Source of the DNA: Roseobacter sp. SK209-2-6
GTDB taxonomy: Bacteria; Pseudomonadota; Alphaproteobacteria; Rhodobacterales; Rhodobacteraceae
DNA length: 64,000 bases
Direction of reading: 5' to 3'
Assembly: GCF_000169455.1 (NCBI RefSeq)
Contig: NZ_AAYC01000002.1
Span: 372,001 to 436,000, forward strand
Part shown: one piece after another, positions 1 through 8,941 of the stretch
Numbering within the stretch: the stretch's first letter is position 1
Layout: each line of letters begins with the position of its first letter
The notes under the pieces: model-generated
The model's input: the letters and a program-made list of their open reading frames with translations, nothing else
Told to the model about the DNA's origin: nothing
The model's database searches: none
Position numbers and translations under genes: made by a program

Positions 1-275
1 GCGTCACGGACCGGGCCTTTGGGCGAGCCGTAGAAGTTTCCGAACACATGAGCATGTTCCAGCATGTCATTGCTGGCAACAGCCGCTTTAAAATCTTCGA
101 CTGGCGTAAAGTGGTAGTCTTCGCCATCGACCTCACCCGTTCTGGGCTGCCGGGTGGTTGCCGAAACCGAAAAACGGATGCTGTCGTCCCAGCTCCGCAA
201 CCGCTTTGCAAGCGTGGATTTCCCTGCCCCGGAAGGTGAAGAGAGGATGATCAGAAGGCCGCGCCGGTCTGCCAT
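1..275 (-). CDS. gmk: Guanylate kinase (partial, 3' end beyond window)
   Basis: The product phosphorylates GMP to GDP with ATP in the cytoplasm, in purine nucleotide recycling. The visible 91 residues begin [10 protein letters not shown] and carry the P-loop [10 protein letters not shown] at about residues 12-21, followed by the GMP-binding stretch [12 protein letters not shown] and [10 protein letters not shown], all typical of the family. The start ATG is at 275. The gene runs off the left edge, so about half of the usual 200 residues is missing from view. It lies 16 nt downstream of yicC on the same strand, a widely conserved yicC-gmk pairing that suggests one transcript. Confidence 0.96.
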   Translation of the reverse strand, partial: MADRRGLLIILSSPSGAGKSTLAKRLRSWDDSIRFSVSATTRQPRTGEVDGEDYHFTPVEDFKAAVASNDMLEHAHVFGNFYGSPKGPVRD

Positions 276-291
276 GTGATGTTCCTTGGAG

Positions 292-1188
292 TTACTCAAT
301 GTTTTGTACCTGCTCACGCATTTGATCGATAAGGGTCTTAAGTTCCAGCCCAATTGCGGTGAGCTGACTATTCTGAGCCTTAGAGCACAGCGTATTGGCC
401 TCTCTGTTGAACTCTTGCATCAAGAAATCGAGTTTGCGACCAATTGCGCCGCCCTTGCGCAAGAGTTCCTCAGCAGCCACCACATGCGCTGCCAACCGAT
501 CAATCTCCTCTGTGACATCCGCTTTAACCGCCAACATGGCAAGTTCCTGCGCGATGCGTTCAGGAGCGACCCCATCGGCGTTATCCAGAACCCGGCTCAG
601 ATTTGATTTCAGGTTTTCCTCAATGAAGGGCTTGCGCGCCTCAGCGCTTTTTGCCGCTTCCTCGGTCAATCTGCGAATTTCCAAGAGTTGCCCGCTTAAG
701 ACTTTTGTCAGCGCCTGCCCTTCGGTTTCACGCATTTGAACGAATTCGGTCAAAATGTTTTCGAACTCCTTCTTGAGTTCATTTACAATTGGCTCCGGGT
801 CATCCTGACTTTGGCTTTGCTCCAGCACGCCCCGAATGGACAGCAGATCAGCGGCAGAGGTCACCGAAAGATCGATCCCCTTGGACTGTGCCAGCGCCTC
901 GGTTTCGGCAAGCGCCTCCAGCACTGAAGTCAAAAGTGGTTTGTTCAATACAACGCAGCCTGCGCCGTCATCCTGCCGCGCCAATCGCAGATTCAGACTG
1001 ACATTACCTCGTGCCAATGATTTGCCCAAACGGCTTCTAAGGTGGGTTTCAAGACCTTCCAGCCAATCTGGCACCCTCAAACGCAGATCAAGACCTTTTG
1101 CGTTTACCGACCGCAACTCCCAGCTCCAGCTATGCGTTTCAAACACGCCCTGCCCCGAAGCAAAACCAGTCATGCTGTAAATCGTCAT
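292..1188 (-). CDS. yicC: YicC family endoribonuclease
   Basis: A 298-residue protein beginning [14 protein letters not shown], the hallmark N-terminus of the YicC/YloC family. The N-terminal domain covers about residues 1-155 and the C-terminal DUF1732-like domain about 205-298, with the conserved end [20 protein letters not shown]. Enterobacterial YicC is reported to be an endoribonuclease affecting small-RNA turnover; that role is transferred by homology only. Length matches the family. The gene precedes gmk on the same strand. The upstream 250 nt (1189-1440) separates it from a divergent PAS protein and must hold both promoters. Confidence 0.93.
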   Translation of the reverse strand: MTIYSMTGFASGQGVFETHSWSWELRSVNAKGLDLRLRVPDWLEGLETHLRSRLGKSLARGNVSLNLRLARQDDGAGCVVLNKPLLTSVLEALAETEALAQSKGIDLSVTSAADLLSIRGVLEQSQSQDDPEPIVNELKKEFENILTEFVQMRETEGQALTKVLSGQLLEIRRLTEEAAKSAEARKPFIEENLKSNLSRVLDNADGVAPERIAQELAMLAVKADVTEEIDRLAAHVVAAEELLRKGGAIGRKLDFLMQEFNREANTLCSKAQNSQLTAIGLELKTLIDQMREQVQNIE

Positions 1189-1440
1189 AAACGCAGGCCT
1201 TTCCTATATAGTTTGCAGTCGCTCTCGCCTTTCCTCTATACTTCATATGTAGTGTGCAAGCGCAAAAGGATAGGTTCCTAAACCCAGGCGTTAACCAATC
1301 AGGTAAGTTTTGGTCCAAATTTGAATTATATTATGTCATGTTAACTGCAAGGTAACCATCTAAACGGTACGACAAGGGCAGTTGCCAAATTGCTCTTGAG
1401 TGCCCTAGGGGTCATCCCCTGACAGTTTAAGGAAAAGCAC

Positions 1441-2235
1441 ATGTTTTTTGGCGGTAGCAAAAACCCCGGACACGATGAGAACCAAGGCAAGGTTGTCTCC
1501 ATGAAGCATTTCCGCACCCCAGTGCCCGTTTCCGCGATGCGTCAGGCCGAGGCCTATTGGACTGCTCTGCGCCGTGGCGACGATATCCCCAACCGCTCGC
1601 AGATTGACCCACGCGGGTTGGAAAACATCTTGTCACAGACCTTCATCCTGGAACGGGTCGCACCGGGTATCGCACGTTTCCGCCTGGCAGGGCAAAAGGT
1701 CAATGAAATGGCTGGTATGGAAGTGCGTGGCATGCCTATCACCGCCTTCTTTACCCCGGATGCGCGCAAACAGATGAGTGCTGCACTGGAGCACATGTTC
1801 GAAGCCCCCGCCATCATCGAAGTTGAGATGCAGACTGAAGGCAGCCGTATCCGCACCCCACAAGAAGCCCGCATGCTACTCTTGCCGCTTCGTAGTGATC
1901 TGGGCGATGTCAGTCGCGCTCTAGGCATCTTTGTCTCCGAAGGTAACCCGGTTGGAACCTCTCAGCGTTTCTCGATCTCTTCCATCGAAATGCGCGCGGT
2001 CAATTCTGTTTCCCAGGAACCAGAATTCAAAGCACAGCCCCGTCTAGCTGAGACCACCGCTTCTGTGCCAGACACCAATGGCGATAACGCTTCTGAGAGT
2101 GAAGAGCCCTCTTTCTTGCAGGCCGCGCGTAGTCTCCTGGAAGAAAGTAAGAAGCCATTGGCAGGAACTGCGCGGGCAGATCACAAAAGCAAAAACAAAG
2201 CATCCCACCTGCGTCTTGTGGTTAGTCGTGATTAG
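1441..2235 (+). CDS. PAS_5 (DUF1457-type) domain protein
   Basis: A 264-residue cytoplasmic protein with no signal peptide or membrane segment. Residues about 30-165 fit the alphaproteobacterial PAS_5 domain: a helix with YWTALRRGDDIPNRSQIDPRG, then ILERVAPGIARFRLAG and a later LLLPLRSD strand. The C-terminal 90 residues are polar, low in complexity and probably disordered. Related proteins in Caulobacterales and Rhodobacterales are poorly characterised, some linked to polarity or regulation; no specific role can be assigned here. The ATG at 1441 follows AAGGAAAAGCAC, a good ribosome site. The gene is monocistronic with a GC-rich hairpin downstream. Confidence 0.8.
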   Translation: MFFGGSKNPGHDENQGKVVSMKHFRTPVPVSAMRQAEAYWTALRRGDDIPNRSQIDPRGLENILSQTFILERVAPGIARFRLAGQKVNEMAGMEVRGMPITAFFTPDARKQMSAALEHMFEAPAIIEVEMQTEGSRIRTPQEARMLLLPLRSDLGDVSRALGIFVSEGNPVGTSQRFSISSIEMRAVNSVSQEPEFKAQPRLAETTASVPDTNGDNASESEEPSFLQAARSLLEESKKPLAGTARADHKSKNKASHLRLVVSRD

Positions 2236-2295
2236 CGCCTACCCATTGTCGAAAATTTTACCTGAATTCTAGTCTATTTGGTCATAGCTAGATTT

Positions 2296-2323
2296 GCGCC
2301 CCGCGGAAGAATTCCCGGGGCGC
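2296..2323 (+). terminator. Terminator-like hairpin after the PAS gene
   Basis: Perfect 8-bp arms GCGCCCCG and CGGGGCGC are separated by 12 nt, 60 nt after the PAS gene stop. The following tract (TTCCCGTTTT) is only moderately U-rich, so termination efficiency is uncertain. Confidence 0.5.
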
Positions 2324-2365
2324 TTCCCGTTTTCGCGCTTGTTCTGACAAGACACCAAACTCTCT

Positions 2366-2401
2366 GACAAAAATGCCACCCAGGATTCTCCCCTGGGTGG
2401 C
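2366..2401 (-). terminator. Rho-independent terminator of the DAHP synthase gene
   Basis: Read on the minus strand, a GCCACCCAGGG / CCTGGGTGGC stem with a short loop is followed by ATTTTTG. It sits about 50 nt downstream of the DAHP synthase stop and is correctly oriented to end that transcript. Confidence 0.75.
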
Positions 2402-2449
2402 TTTCGTTTGTGCTCCCCCTGAAACCAAGGGGTAAAAGACGTGGTGTGC

Positions 2450-3826
2450 TCAGCCGACTTCGGCAGAACTCGCAATGCGCTTGCTGCGCAGCTGGGACAG
2501 TTCTTCGGCCACCAAAAAGGCGAGTTCCAGGGACTGGCTGGCATTCAGCCGTGGGTCACAGGCTGTATGATAGCGGTCGCTCAGGTTTTCATCTGTGACA
2601 GCACGCACACCACCGGTACATTCAGTCACATCTTGCCCGGTCATCTCAAAATGAACCCCACCTGGCAATGTGCCTTCAGCAGCATGTACTGCAAAGAAGT
2701 CCTGGACCTCGCGCAGCACGCTGTCAAAAGGCCGGGTCTTGTAGCCGGAGGAAGACTTGATCGTATTGCCATGCATCGGGTCGCAAACCCAGGTGACTTT
2801 GGTCCCTTCCTCTTCTACCGCCTTGATCAGACGGGGAAGATGTTCGCCCACTTTGCCCGCACCGAAACGTGCGATCAGGGTCAAGCGACCCTCCTCGTTT
2901 TCTGGGTTGAGGCGCTGCATAAGGACCTTCAGGTCTTCAGCAGTTGTTGTTGGGCCGCATTTCAGACCAATCGGGTTAAGAACACCACGGCAGAACTCAA
3001 CATGCGCGCCGTCAGGCTGACGTGTGCGATCGCCAATCCAAAGCATATGCCCCGAACCGGCCAGCCATTTGCCAGACGTGGAATCAAGTCGCGTCAGAGC
3101 TTCTTCATATTCCAGCAACAACCCTTCGTGGCTGGTGTAGAATTCAACAGTCTGCAACGTATGTGCCGCATCATTGTTGACGCCCGCTGCTTTCATGAAG
3201 TCCAGCGTATCGGTGATCCGATTGGCCATCTCGCGATAGGATTCGGCTTTTTCTTCCTCGGTAAATCCAAGGGTCCAAGCATGGACCTGATTCACATCTG
3301 CATATCCACCGGTGGAGAAAGCCCGCAACAGGTTCAGAGTCGCCGCAGCCTGAGTATAGGCCTGCAACATACGCGAAGGATCGGGAACCCGCGAACCTTT
3401 GTTAAAGGCAAGGTCATTGATGATATCACCACGATAGCTGGGCAGTTCCACCCCTTCCAAGGTTTCTGTCGGCGCGCTACGGGGCTTTGCAAACTGCCCC
3501 GCCATACGACCTACCTTAACAACTGGAACCTTGGCACCATAGGTCAGAACCATGGCCATCTGCAGCATAACCTTGAAAGTATCGCGAATTGCATCAGCGC
3601 TGAACTGCTCAAAGCTCTCAGCGCAGTCTCCGCCCTGCAACAAGAAAGCTTCACCCCGGCCGGCGGCCGCCAAGTGCTGTTTCAACCGTCGTGCTTCACC
3701 AGCAAAGACCAAAGGCGGATAGTTGGAAAGCTGGGTTTCTACAGCCTCTAGGGCCGCGGCATCGGTATAGTCGGGCATCTGCACGCGTGGTTTGCTGCGC
3801 CAGGCCGATTTTTGCCAATTACTCAT
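2450..3826 (-). CDS. 3-deoxy-7-phosphoheptulonate synthase, class II
   Basis: This enzyme condenses phosphoenolpyruvate with erythrose 4-phosphate, the first step of the shikimate pathway. The 458-residue product belongs to the class II (plant/mycobacterial-like) family: [11 protein letters not shown] holds the metal-binding Cys near residue 68, [14 protein letters not shown] lies around 225, and [18 protein letters not shown] carries a metal-ligand His region near 345. The start is the ATG at 3826, preceded by GGAGAAAAGCT; the open frame continues 15 codons upstream to 3871 but has no better ribosome site. It is transcribed divergently from the GlxA-type regulator and has its own terminator. 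No fused chorismate mutase or regulatory domain is visible. Confidence 0.95.
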   Translation of the reverse strand: MSNWQKSAWRSKPRVQMPDYTDAAALEAVETQLSNYPPLVFAGEARRLKQHLAAAGRGEAFLLQGGDCAESFEQFSADAIRDTFKVMLQMAMVLTYGAKVPVVKVGRMAGQFAKPRSAPTETLEGVELPSYRGDIINDLAFNKGSRVPDPSRMLQAYTQAAATLNLLRAFSTGGYADVNQVHAWTLGFTEEEKAESYREMANRITDTLDFMKAAGVNNDAAHTLQTVEFYTSHEGLLLEYEEALTRLDSTSGKWLAGSGHMLWIGDRTRQPDGAHVEFCRGVLNPIGLKCGPTTTAEDLKVLMQRLNPENEEGRLTLIARFGAGKVGEHLPRLIKAVEEEGTKVTWVCDPMHGNTIKSSSGYKTRPFDSVLREVQDFFAVHAAEGTLPGGVHFEMTGQDVTECTGGVRAVTDENLSDRYHTACDPRLNASQSLELAFLVAEELSQLRSKRIASSAEVG

Positions 3827-4021
3827 AGCTTTTCTCCGCTTAAGAGGTCTAAGTTGTTGAACAGGAGCCACCTATACAAAACCGTGTCGCTGCTGACCAG
3901 TTTAGAATTGCCCCCTCTTGACCCGGAGGCAAAGCTGTGAGCACGGTTTTGGGAACTTTCCGCGGGGAGGACCAATTGGGTTCTCGCCCGGTGCATTCAA
4001 TCTTTGCTAAGGATGTGCCCA

Positions 4022-5020
4022 ATGCAAACGACGAGCAAGCCGACAAGAACCAATGATACTGCCGGCCAGCCCAAGAGATTTGTCTTTGTTTTGCTGAACA
4101 AATTCACCATGCTTTCGCTTGCTTCCTCGGTTGAATGCTTGCGTATTGCGAACCGTATGGCCGGGCGTGAAATCTACTCTTGGACTTTGCAGGGAGAGGC
4201 CGGTTCAACCGTAACCTGTTCTGCCGGTATTACCTTCGAAGTTGATAGCGACCTCTTGGACCTCCAACGCGACGATACGATTCTCCTGTGCTCAGGCGTT
4301 GATGTACAGGCAAGCACCACAAAGAAGGTCCTGGCCTGGCTTCGTCGCGAAGCGCGCAAAGGTCTGGTCATCGGTGGCCTCTGTACCGCCGCCTATACCA
4401 TGGCCAAGGCCGGGCTCCTTGATGGCAAGCGCGCTACAATCCACTGGGAAAACATCGACAGCTTCATCGAAGAGTTCGAAGACGTGACTCTGACCAAATC
4501 GGTTTTTGTTATCGACAATAACAGGCTTTCCACAGCGGGTGGGACCTCTTCCGTTGATTTGATGCTCAAACTGATCGCCAATGATCATGGAGAGGATCTT
4601 GCCAATTCGGTTGCGGATCAGCTGATCTACTCTTCGATCCGCACCGATCAGGATACACAGCGCCTGTCTATCCCGACCCGGATCGGGGTTCGTCACCCGA
4701 AACTCTCCTTGGTTATTCAGATGATGGAAGCCAACATAGAAGAGCCTATCAGCCCCTCTATCCTGGCACAGGACGTTGGGATGTCGACTCGTCAGTTGGA
4801 GCGCTTGTTCCGTCGCTATCTCAACCGCAGCCCCAAACGCTATTATATGGAGCTTCGCCTTCAGAAGGCGCGCAACCTTTTGATGCAAACCGATATGAGT
4901 GTAATCAACGTCGCACTCGCCTGTGGCTTTGCCTCCCCTTCGCATTTTTCAAAATGCTACCGATCGCACTACGAAACCACGCCCTATCGGGAACGCGGCA
5001 GTAAATCGAGCTCCGCCTAG
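4022..5020 (+). CDS. GlxA-type transcriptional regulator (DJ-1/PfpI + AraC HTH)
   Basis: A 332-residue regulator. The N-terminal half (about 20-190) has the class I amidotransferase-like fold with GGLCTAAYTMAKAG around the nucleophile elbow. The C-terminal half (about 228-325) is an AraC double helix-turn-helix, with MSTRQLERLFRRYLNRSPKRYY and the second helix pair ending FASPSHFSKCYRSHY. Relatives regulate genes for glycine betaine, carnitine or arginine use; the effector here is unknown. ATG 4022 is chosen because AAGGA lies 8 nt upstream; TTG 4004 and ATG 4013 are alternatives. The nearest downstream genes encode an ABC importer, but 620 nt separate them, so a regulatory link is only a guess. 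Confidence 0.88.
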   Translation: MQTTSKPTRTNDTAGQPKRFVFVLLNKFTMLSLASSVECLRIANRMAGREIYSWTLQGEAGSTVTCSAGITFEVDSDLLDLQRDDTILLCSGVDVQASTTKKVLAWLRREARKGLVIGGLCTAAYTMAKAGLLDGKRATIHWENIDSFIEEFEDVTLTKSVFVIDNNRLSTAGGTSSVDLMLKLIANDHGEDLANSVADQLIYSSIRTDQDTQRLSIPTRIGVRHPKLSLVIQMMEANIEEPISPSILAQDVGMSTRQLERLFRRYLNRSPKRYYMELRLQKARNLLMQTDMSVINVALACGFASPSHFSKCYRSHYETTPYRERGSKSSSA

Positions 5021-5643
5021 TCCGGCTTTCTGGTTTCTAGCATTCGGCTTGGCGACATCCATTTTTGGAAGCCGCCAAGCTTAACCTGTTCTAAGGGGTA
5101 ACAACCTTAGTTTCCCAAAATGCACGATGTTCCCCAAGGTGCACACTTGATTAGAACCTGACATGGGAATCAGTGCAGTATTTGTAGATTTCACCCCCCC
5201 TTCGAAACGCCGTTAGGCATCAAAGCTCCACTACAATCATTCCCTTGCTCAACATTTTTCCCAGAATCAGCCCCAGCGACTCTGAACTCAATATGTTTCT
5301 GCTCTTATGACTGAGCCGAAGGGAAACTATTTTAAGCCTCAAGCACTTGTGCGAATGCCGCCCGGATAGGACACGGGACTGAATGGTATCAAAATCAGTC
5401 AGCTGAGGCTGCAAAACCGTCAAAGACCATTTCGGAAAGGTAAAAAAACTATTGAGTTCTTCCCCTAATAGCGGAAACCATGTAGAGCATCCGCCTCATC
5501 AGGTCAGCCAATCAGGCTGGCCCAAAAAATAGAACCGAAACTGAACTAGGAAAAACTGCCCGGTGATGGAGACTTTTCTTTTACGTTCTCCTTGCCTAGG
5601 GTCCTAAGTGAACAGTTTTGTTCCAAAAATTGGGAGATATCAC
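5021..5643. other. 623-nt intergenic region with several inverted repeats
   Basis: No convincing gene is present; a 67-codon minus-strand frame at 5220-5423 lacks a ribosome site and family resemblance. Visible structure: GCTTGGCG (5047-5054) with CGCCAAGC (5073-5080), an inner CCA/TGG pair between them; CTAAGG (5091-5096) with CCTTAG (5105-5110); TGCAC (5121-5125) with GTGCA (5139-5143). The first may terminate the regulator transcript, though no U-tract follows. The others could be operators for the downstream importer operon. The binding-protein gene's ribosome site GGGAG is at the right end. Confidence 0.5.
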
Positions 5644-6837
5644 ATGAAGAATTTGCTTATGGCCACTGCGGCTATTGCGCTTACTGCTGGCACTGCATTT
5701 GCCGGTGGCCACGCAAAAGAAGTTAAGCTTGGCGTACTCTTTGGCTTTACTGGTCCTATTGAATCTCTGGCACCTGCCATGGCGCAGGGTGCTGAACTGG
5801 CGATGGAAGAAGTCACCAAATCCGGAAAACTGCTGGATAGCGCGACCGTTACCCCAGTGCGCGCCGACACCGGCTGCATCGACAACGGTCTTGCGGTAGC
5901 CAATGGCGAAAAACTGATCGCCGAAGGTGTGAACGGCATCATCGGTGGTGACTGTTCCGGCGTGACCGGCGCGATCCTTCAGAACGTTGCCATTCCCAAC
6001 GGCATGGTTATGATCTCTCCCTCCGCGACTTCTCCCGGTCTGTCCACCATGGAAGACAACGGCCTCTTCTTCCGCACTTCCCCTTCGGATGCGCGTGAAG
6101 GCCAGGTCATGGCAGAGATTCTACAAGAGCGTGGTGTGAAATCCATCGCGTTGACCTATACCAACAACGACTATGGCAAAGGCCTGGCCGATGCGATCAA
6201 GACCTCCTTTGAAGGTGTTGGCGGTAGCGTAACCATCGTCGCAGCTCACGAAGACGGCAAAGGCGACTATTCCGCAGAAGTTGCTTCCCTGGCCTCCGCT
6301 GGTGGCGACCTTTTGGTTGTTGCGGGCTATCTGGACCAAGGTGGTCTCGGCATCATCCAGTCCTCGCTCGACTCCGGTGCATTTGACACCTTTGGCCTGC
6401 CCGGTGGCATGATCGGCGACAGCCTTCCTTCCAACGTTGGCTCCGATCTTGATGGTTCCTATGGCCAGATTGCCGGTTCCGACTCCAAAGGCGCAGAAAT
6501 CTTTGCGGCTCAGGCAAAGGACCTCGGCTTTGATGGCACCTCCGCTTATGCTTCTGAATCCTATGATGCCGCTGCACTGATCATGTTGGCCATGCAGGCC
6601 GCCAACTCCAAGAACCCTGCCGACTACGGCGCGAAGATCATGGATGTTGCCAATGCACCTGGTGAGCCAATCAACCCTGGTGAACTGGGCAAGGCACTGG
6701 AAATCCTCGCCGCTGGCGGTGAGATTGACTATCAGGGAGCAACCGGCGTTGAGCTGATCGGCCCCGGTGAGAGCGCAGGCTCCTACCGCGAAATCGAAGT
6801 TCAGGAAGGCAAGAACGTAACCCTTCGCTTCCGCTGA
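5644..6837 (+). CDS. ABC transporter periplasmic binding protein, branched-chain amino acid type
   Basis: A 397-residue solute-binding protein of the Peripla_BP_6 (LivJ/LivK-like) family. A Sec signal peptide is clear: MKNLL, a hydrophobic Ala/Thr-rich core, and AFA-GG cleavage near residue 20. The mature part starts KEVKLGVLFGFTGPIESLAP and includes the conserved DNGLFFRTSPSDAREG segment near 140. It would capture a ligand in the periplasm and deliver it to the membrane complex encoded downstream. The ligand cannot be read from sequence; such systems handle branched-chain amino acids, other amino acids, amides or organic acids. ATG 5644 has GGGAG 7 nt upstream; the frame extends 12 codons further without better signals. 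Confidence 0.92.
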   Translation: MKNLLMATAAIALTAGTAFAGGHAKEVKLGVLFGFTGPIESLAPAMAQGAELAMEEVTKSGKLLDSATVTPVRADTGCIDNGLAVANGEKLIAEGVNGIIGGDCSGVTGAILQNVAIPNGMVMISPSATSPGLSTMEDNGLFFRTSPSDAREGQVMAEILQERGVKSIALTYTNNDYGKGLADAIKTSFEGVGGSVTIVAAHEDGKGDYSAEVASLASAGGDLLVVAGYLDQGGLGIIQSSLDSGAFDTFGLPGGMIGDSLPSNVGSDLDGSYGQIAGSDSKGAEIFAAQAKDLGFDGTSAYASESYDAAALIMLAMQAANSKNPADYGAKIMDVANAPGEPINPGELGKALEILAAGGEIDYQGATGVELIGPGESAGSYREIEVQEGKNVTLRFR

Positions 6838-6868
6838 TCCCTCCGGTTTGGATCTAGATATCAACGAG

Positions 6869-6890
6869 CAGCCCGGCAACGCCCGGGCTG
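6869..6890 (+). promoter_or_regulatory. Intercistronic stem-loop between binding protein and livG
   Basis: Perfect 8-bp arms CAGCCCGG and CCGGGCTG close a 6-nt loop 30 nt after the binding-protein stop, with no U-run. Stems in this position in importer operons commonly protect the upstream mRNA segment or partly attenuate read-through, making the binding protein more abundant than the membrane parts. That function is inferred from position. Confidence 0.55.
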
Positions 6891-6937
6891 TTCCAAATTT
6901 AAAGGCCGCAAAAACACGCGGCAGGGGATGAAATGAC

Positions 6938-7723
6938 ATGATCGTCGTCGAGGACTTGCATAAGCACTTCGGCGGGTTCCACGCGGTTGACGGCGCCTCG
7001 CTGGAAATCGCCAAGGGGTCCATAACCGGTTTGATTGGCCCGAATGGGGCCGGCAAAACCACATTGTTCAATGTAATTGCGGGTGTTCTGCCGCCGACGT
7101 CCGGCCGCGTCACCATGGATGGTGAGGATATCACTGGCCTGCCCCCGCATGAGCTGTTCCACAAGGGGCTGCTGCGCACCTTCCAAATCGCGCATGAATT
7201 CTCCTCAATGACCTGCCGCGAGAACCTGATGATGGTTCCGGGAGGCCAATCGGGTGAGACACTGTGGAACACCTGGTTTGGACGCAAACGCATCGCTGAT
7301 GAAGAACGCGCCCTGCGCGCCAAGGCGGATGAGGTGCTGGAGTTCCTCACGATCAGCCATATCGCCGATCTGCGTGCGGGTGAAATCTCCGGTGGGCAGA
7401 AAAAGCTGTTGGAGCTAGGCCGCACCATGATGGTGGATGCCAAAATCGTCTTTCTGGATGAGGTTGGCGCCGGTGTGAACCGCACCCTTCTTTACACCAT
7501 CGCGGACGCCATCAAACGCCTCAACGAAGAGCGCGGCTATACTTTTGTGGTCATTGAGCACGACATGGAGTTCATCGGCCGTCTTTGTGACCCCGTCATC
7601 TGCATGGCCGAAGGCAAGAAACTGGCCGAAGGCACTCTGGGTGAGATCAAAGCCAATGAGCAGGTGATCGAGGCCTATCTGGGAACAGGCCTGAAGAACA
7701 AAGATAAGCTGGAGAAAGCCTGA
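6938..7723 (+). CDS. livG: ABC transporter ATP-binding protein (LivG type)
   Basis: One of two ATPases of the importer, on the cytoplasmic side. The 261 residues contain Walker A GPNGAGKTT at 34-42, the ABC signature ISGGQKKLLELGR near 148, and Walker B IVFLDEVGAGVN near 168, followed by the switch His in VVIEHDMEF near 203. The C-terminal LivG-type extension ends ANEQVIEAYLGTGL. The residues after the Walker B glutamate read VGAGVN instead of the common PFAGVN, a substitution outside the catalytic positions. It lies 100 nt after the binding-protein gene and 90 nt before livF. Confidence 0.93.
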   Translation: MIVVEDLHKHFGGFHAVDGASLEIAKGSITGLIGPNGAGKTTLFNVIAGVLPPTSGRVTMDGEDITGLPPHELFHKGLLRTFQIAHEFSSMTCRENLMMVPGGQSGETLWNTWFGRKRIADEERALRAKADEVLEFLTISHIADLRAGEISGGQKKLLELGRTMMVDAKIVFLDEVGAGVNRTLLYTIADAIKRLNEERGYTFVVIEHDMEFIGRLCDPVICMAEGKKLAEGTLGEIKANEQVIEAYLGTGLKNKDKLEKA

Positions 7724-7740
7724 TGGGTGTGCCTGCTGAG

Positions 7741-7800
7741 TTTTGGGGTTCTGCCCCCGCCGCTGCGCGGCTCCCCCGAGGTGTTTTTCGCAAAATGAAT
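7741..7800 (+). repeat. REP-like intergenic palindromic element
   Basis: In the livG-livF gap, GGGG-TTCTG-CCCC is followed at once by GCCGC-TGC-GCGGC and then TCCCCCGAGGT and a T-rich tract. Small elements of this pattern (GGGG-loop-CCCC, GC hairpin, CCCCCGAGGTATTT) are, from memory, dispersed between genes in many Rhodobacteraceae genomes. This is the only copy I see in the window, so calling it a repeat rests on that recollection. Confidence 0.45.
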
Positions 7801-7813
7801 AAGGGAGGCGCAT

Positions 7814-8527
7814 ATGTCTGAACCCTTTCTGATTGGCGATTGCATGACAGGCGGATACGGCAAGGGGCCGGATATCCTGCACGATTGCACCATTGCCGTG
7901 AACCCAGGCGAAATCGCAGTCATCGTTGGTCCCAATGGTGCCGGTAAATCCACCGCCATGAAGGCCACTTTTGGCATGCTTAATGTGAGGTCTGGCTCCG
8001 TCCGCTTGGACGGTGAGGATATCACCACCCTTAGCCCCCAGGATCGGGTGATCAAGGGCATGGGCTTTGTGCCCCAGACCAGCAATATCTTCACTTCGAT
8101 GACGGTGGAGGAAAACCTGGAAATGGGCGCCTTTATCCGCACTGATGACATCAGCGACACCATGGAACAGGTCTATACCCTGTTCCCGATCCTGCGCGAC
8201 AAGCGCAACCAGCCGGCGGGAGAGCTCTCTGGCGGTCAGCGTCAGCAGGTGGCCGTCGGGCGCGCGCTAATGACCAAACCCAAGGTGCTGATGCTGGACG
8301 AACCCACAGCGGGTGTTTCCCCCATCGTGATGGATGAGCTGTTCGACCGTATTATCGAGGTTTCCCGCACCGGGCTGCCGATCCTGATGGTGGAACAGAA
8401 CGCAAAGCAAGCGCTTGAGATCGCGGACAAAGGCTATGTTCTGGTGCAGGGGCGCAATGCCTATACCGGCACCGGACAAGAGCTGCTGGCCGATCCCGAA
8501 GTCCGCAAATCGTTCTTGGGGGGGTGA
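7814..8527 (+). CDS. livF: ABC transporter ATP-binding protein (LivF type)
   Basis: The second importer ATPase, 237 residues. Walker A GPNGAGKST is at 39-47, the signature ELSGGQRQQVAVGR near 136, Walker B VLMLDEPTAGVSP near 158, and the final LLADPEVRKSFLGG is the usual LivF end. ATG 7814 follows a strong ribosome site, AAGGGAGG. That site is complementary to the CCTCCC tract of the candidate small RNAs described elsewhere in this window. The gene starts 90 nt after livG and is followed 3 nt later by a small secreted-protein gene, an unusual insertion in a liv operon. Confidence 0.93.
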   Translation: MSEPFLIGDCMTGGYGKGPDILHDCTIAVNPGEIAVIVGPNGAGKSTAMKATFGMLNVRSGSVRLDGEDITTLSPQDRVIKGMGFVPQTSNIFTSMTVEENLEMGAFIRTDDISDTMEQVYTLFPILRDKRNQPAGELSGGQRQQVAVGRALMTKPKVLMLDEPTAGVSPIVMDELFDRIIEVSRTGLPILMVEQNAKQALEIADKGYVLVQGRNAYTGTGQELLADPEVRKSFLGG

Positions 8528-8530
8528 AGA

Positions 8531-8941
8531 ATGTCCATACCCCGGTTAAGCCACTGCTCCGGATTGCTCGGCGCTTTAAGCACAACCGCAATCTTTGCGG
8601 TTTCCAACGAACTCCAAGCTGCTCCACTGCAGCACAGCTGCCTTTTCGACCACGTTGCAAAGGTAACCAAGGAAGGAATGCAGAGGGCTGACGTGGCTTT
8701 ACAGGTAACTGTTGCACACCGAAAGCGCAGTGGACGCGTGATCGTGGATGGTAGCGGTGACTATGAAGCCCGTGCCAAGTCTTTCGATAGCGGTGCAGTA
8801 GAGTACTACTTCAAGACAGACGTCTCGAAAGAAACAATTACTATTGGCCCGCAAGGCGATGCCCTCTGGGACATCCGGTTCAGAAATGAGGATTACATGG
8901 TTTATGTCGGAACTTGCGGCGCAGTAGAGGTGGCTTCCTGA
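8531..8941 (+). CDS. Small secreted protein of unknown function in the importer operon
   Basis: A 136-residue protein I do not recognise. The N-terminus (MSIPRLSHCSGLLGAL, then TTAIFAV) looks like a signal peptide with cleavage near LQAA-PL at about residue 31. The mature part has Cys37 and Cys130, which could form a disulfide, and beta-rich stretches such as SGRVIVDGSGDYEARAK and EYYFKTDVSKETITIG. It starts 3 nt after livF, preceded by the GGGGGGTGAAG tract, and its TGA overlaps the livH start (TGATG). The tight coupling implies co-translation with the permease genes. A role in the periplasm near the importer is inference only. Confidence 0.75.
   Translation: MSIPRLSHCSGLLGALSTTAIFAVSNELQAAPLQHSCLFDHVAKVTKEGMQRADVALQVTVAHRKRSGRVIVDGSGDYEARAKSFDSGAVEYYFKTDVSKETITIGPQGDALWDIRFRNEDYMVYVGTCGAVEVAS

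Noticed and set aside
2441-3751. Long 436-codon plus-strand frame opposite the DAHP synthase gene
   Set aside because: It is a mirror of the well-supported minus-strand gene, has no ribosome site or family resemblance, and its composition (many Arg, His, Gln, Cys) is that of an antisense frame.
5220-5423. 67-codon minus-strand gene
   Set aside because: No ribosome site, no homology that I recognise, and it lies in a region with inverted repeats.
6121-7485. 454-codon minus-strand frame across the binding protein and livG genes
   Set aside because: It spans two clear genes and their hairpin in antisense and has no recognisable domain.
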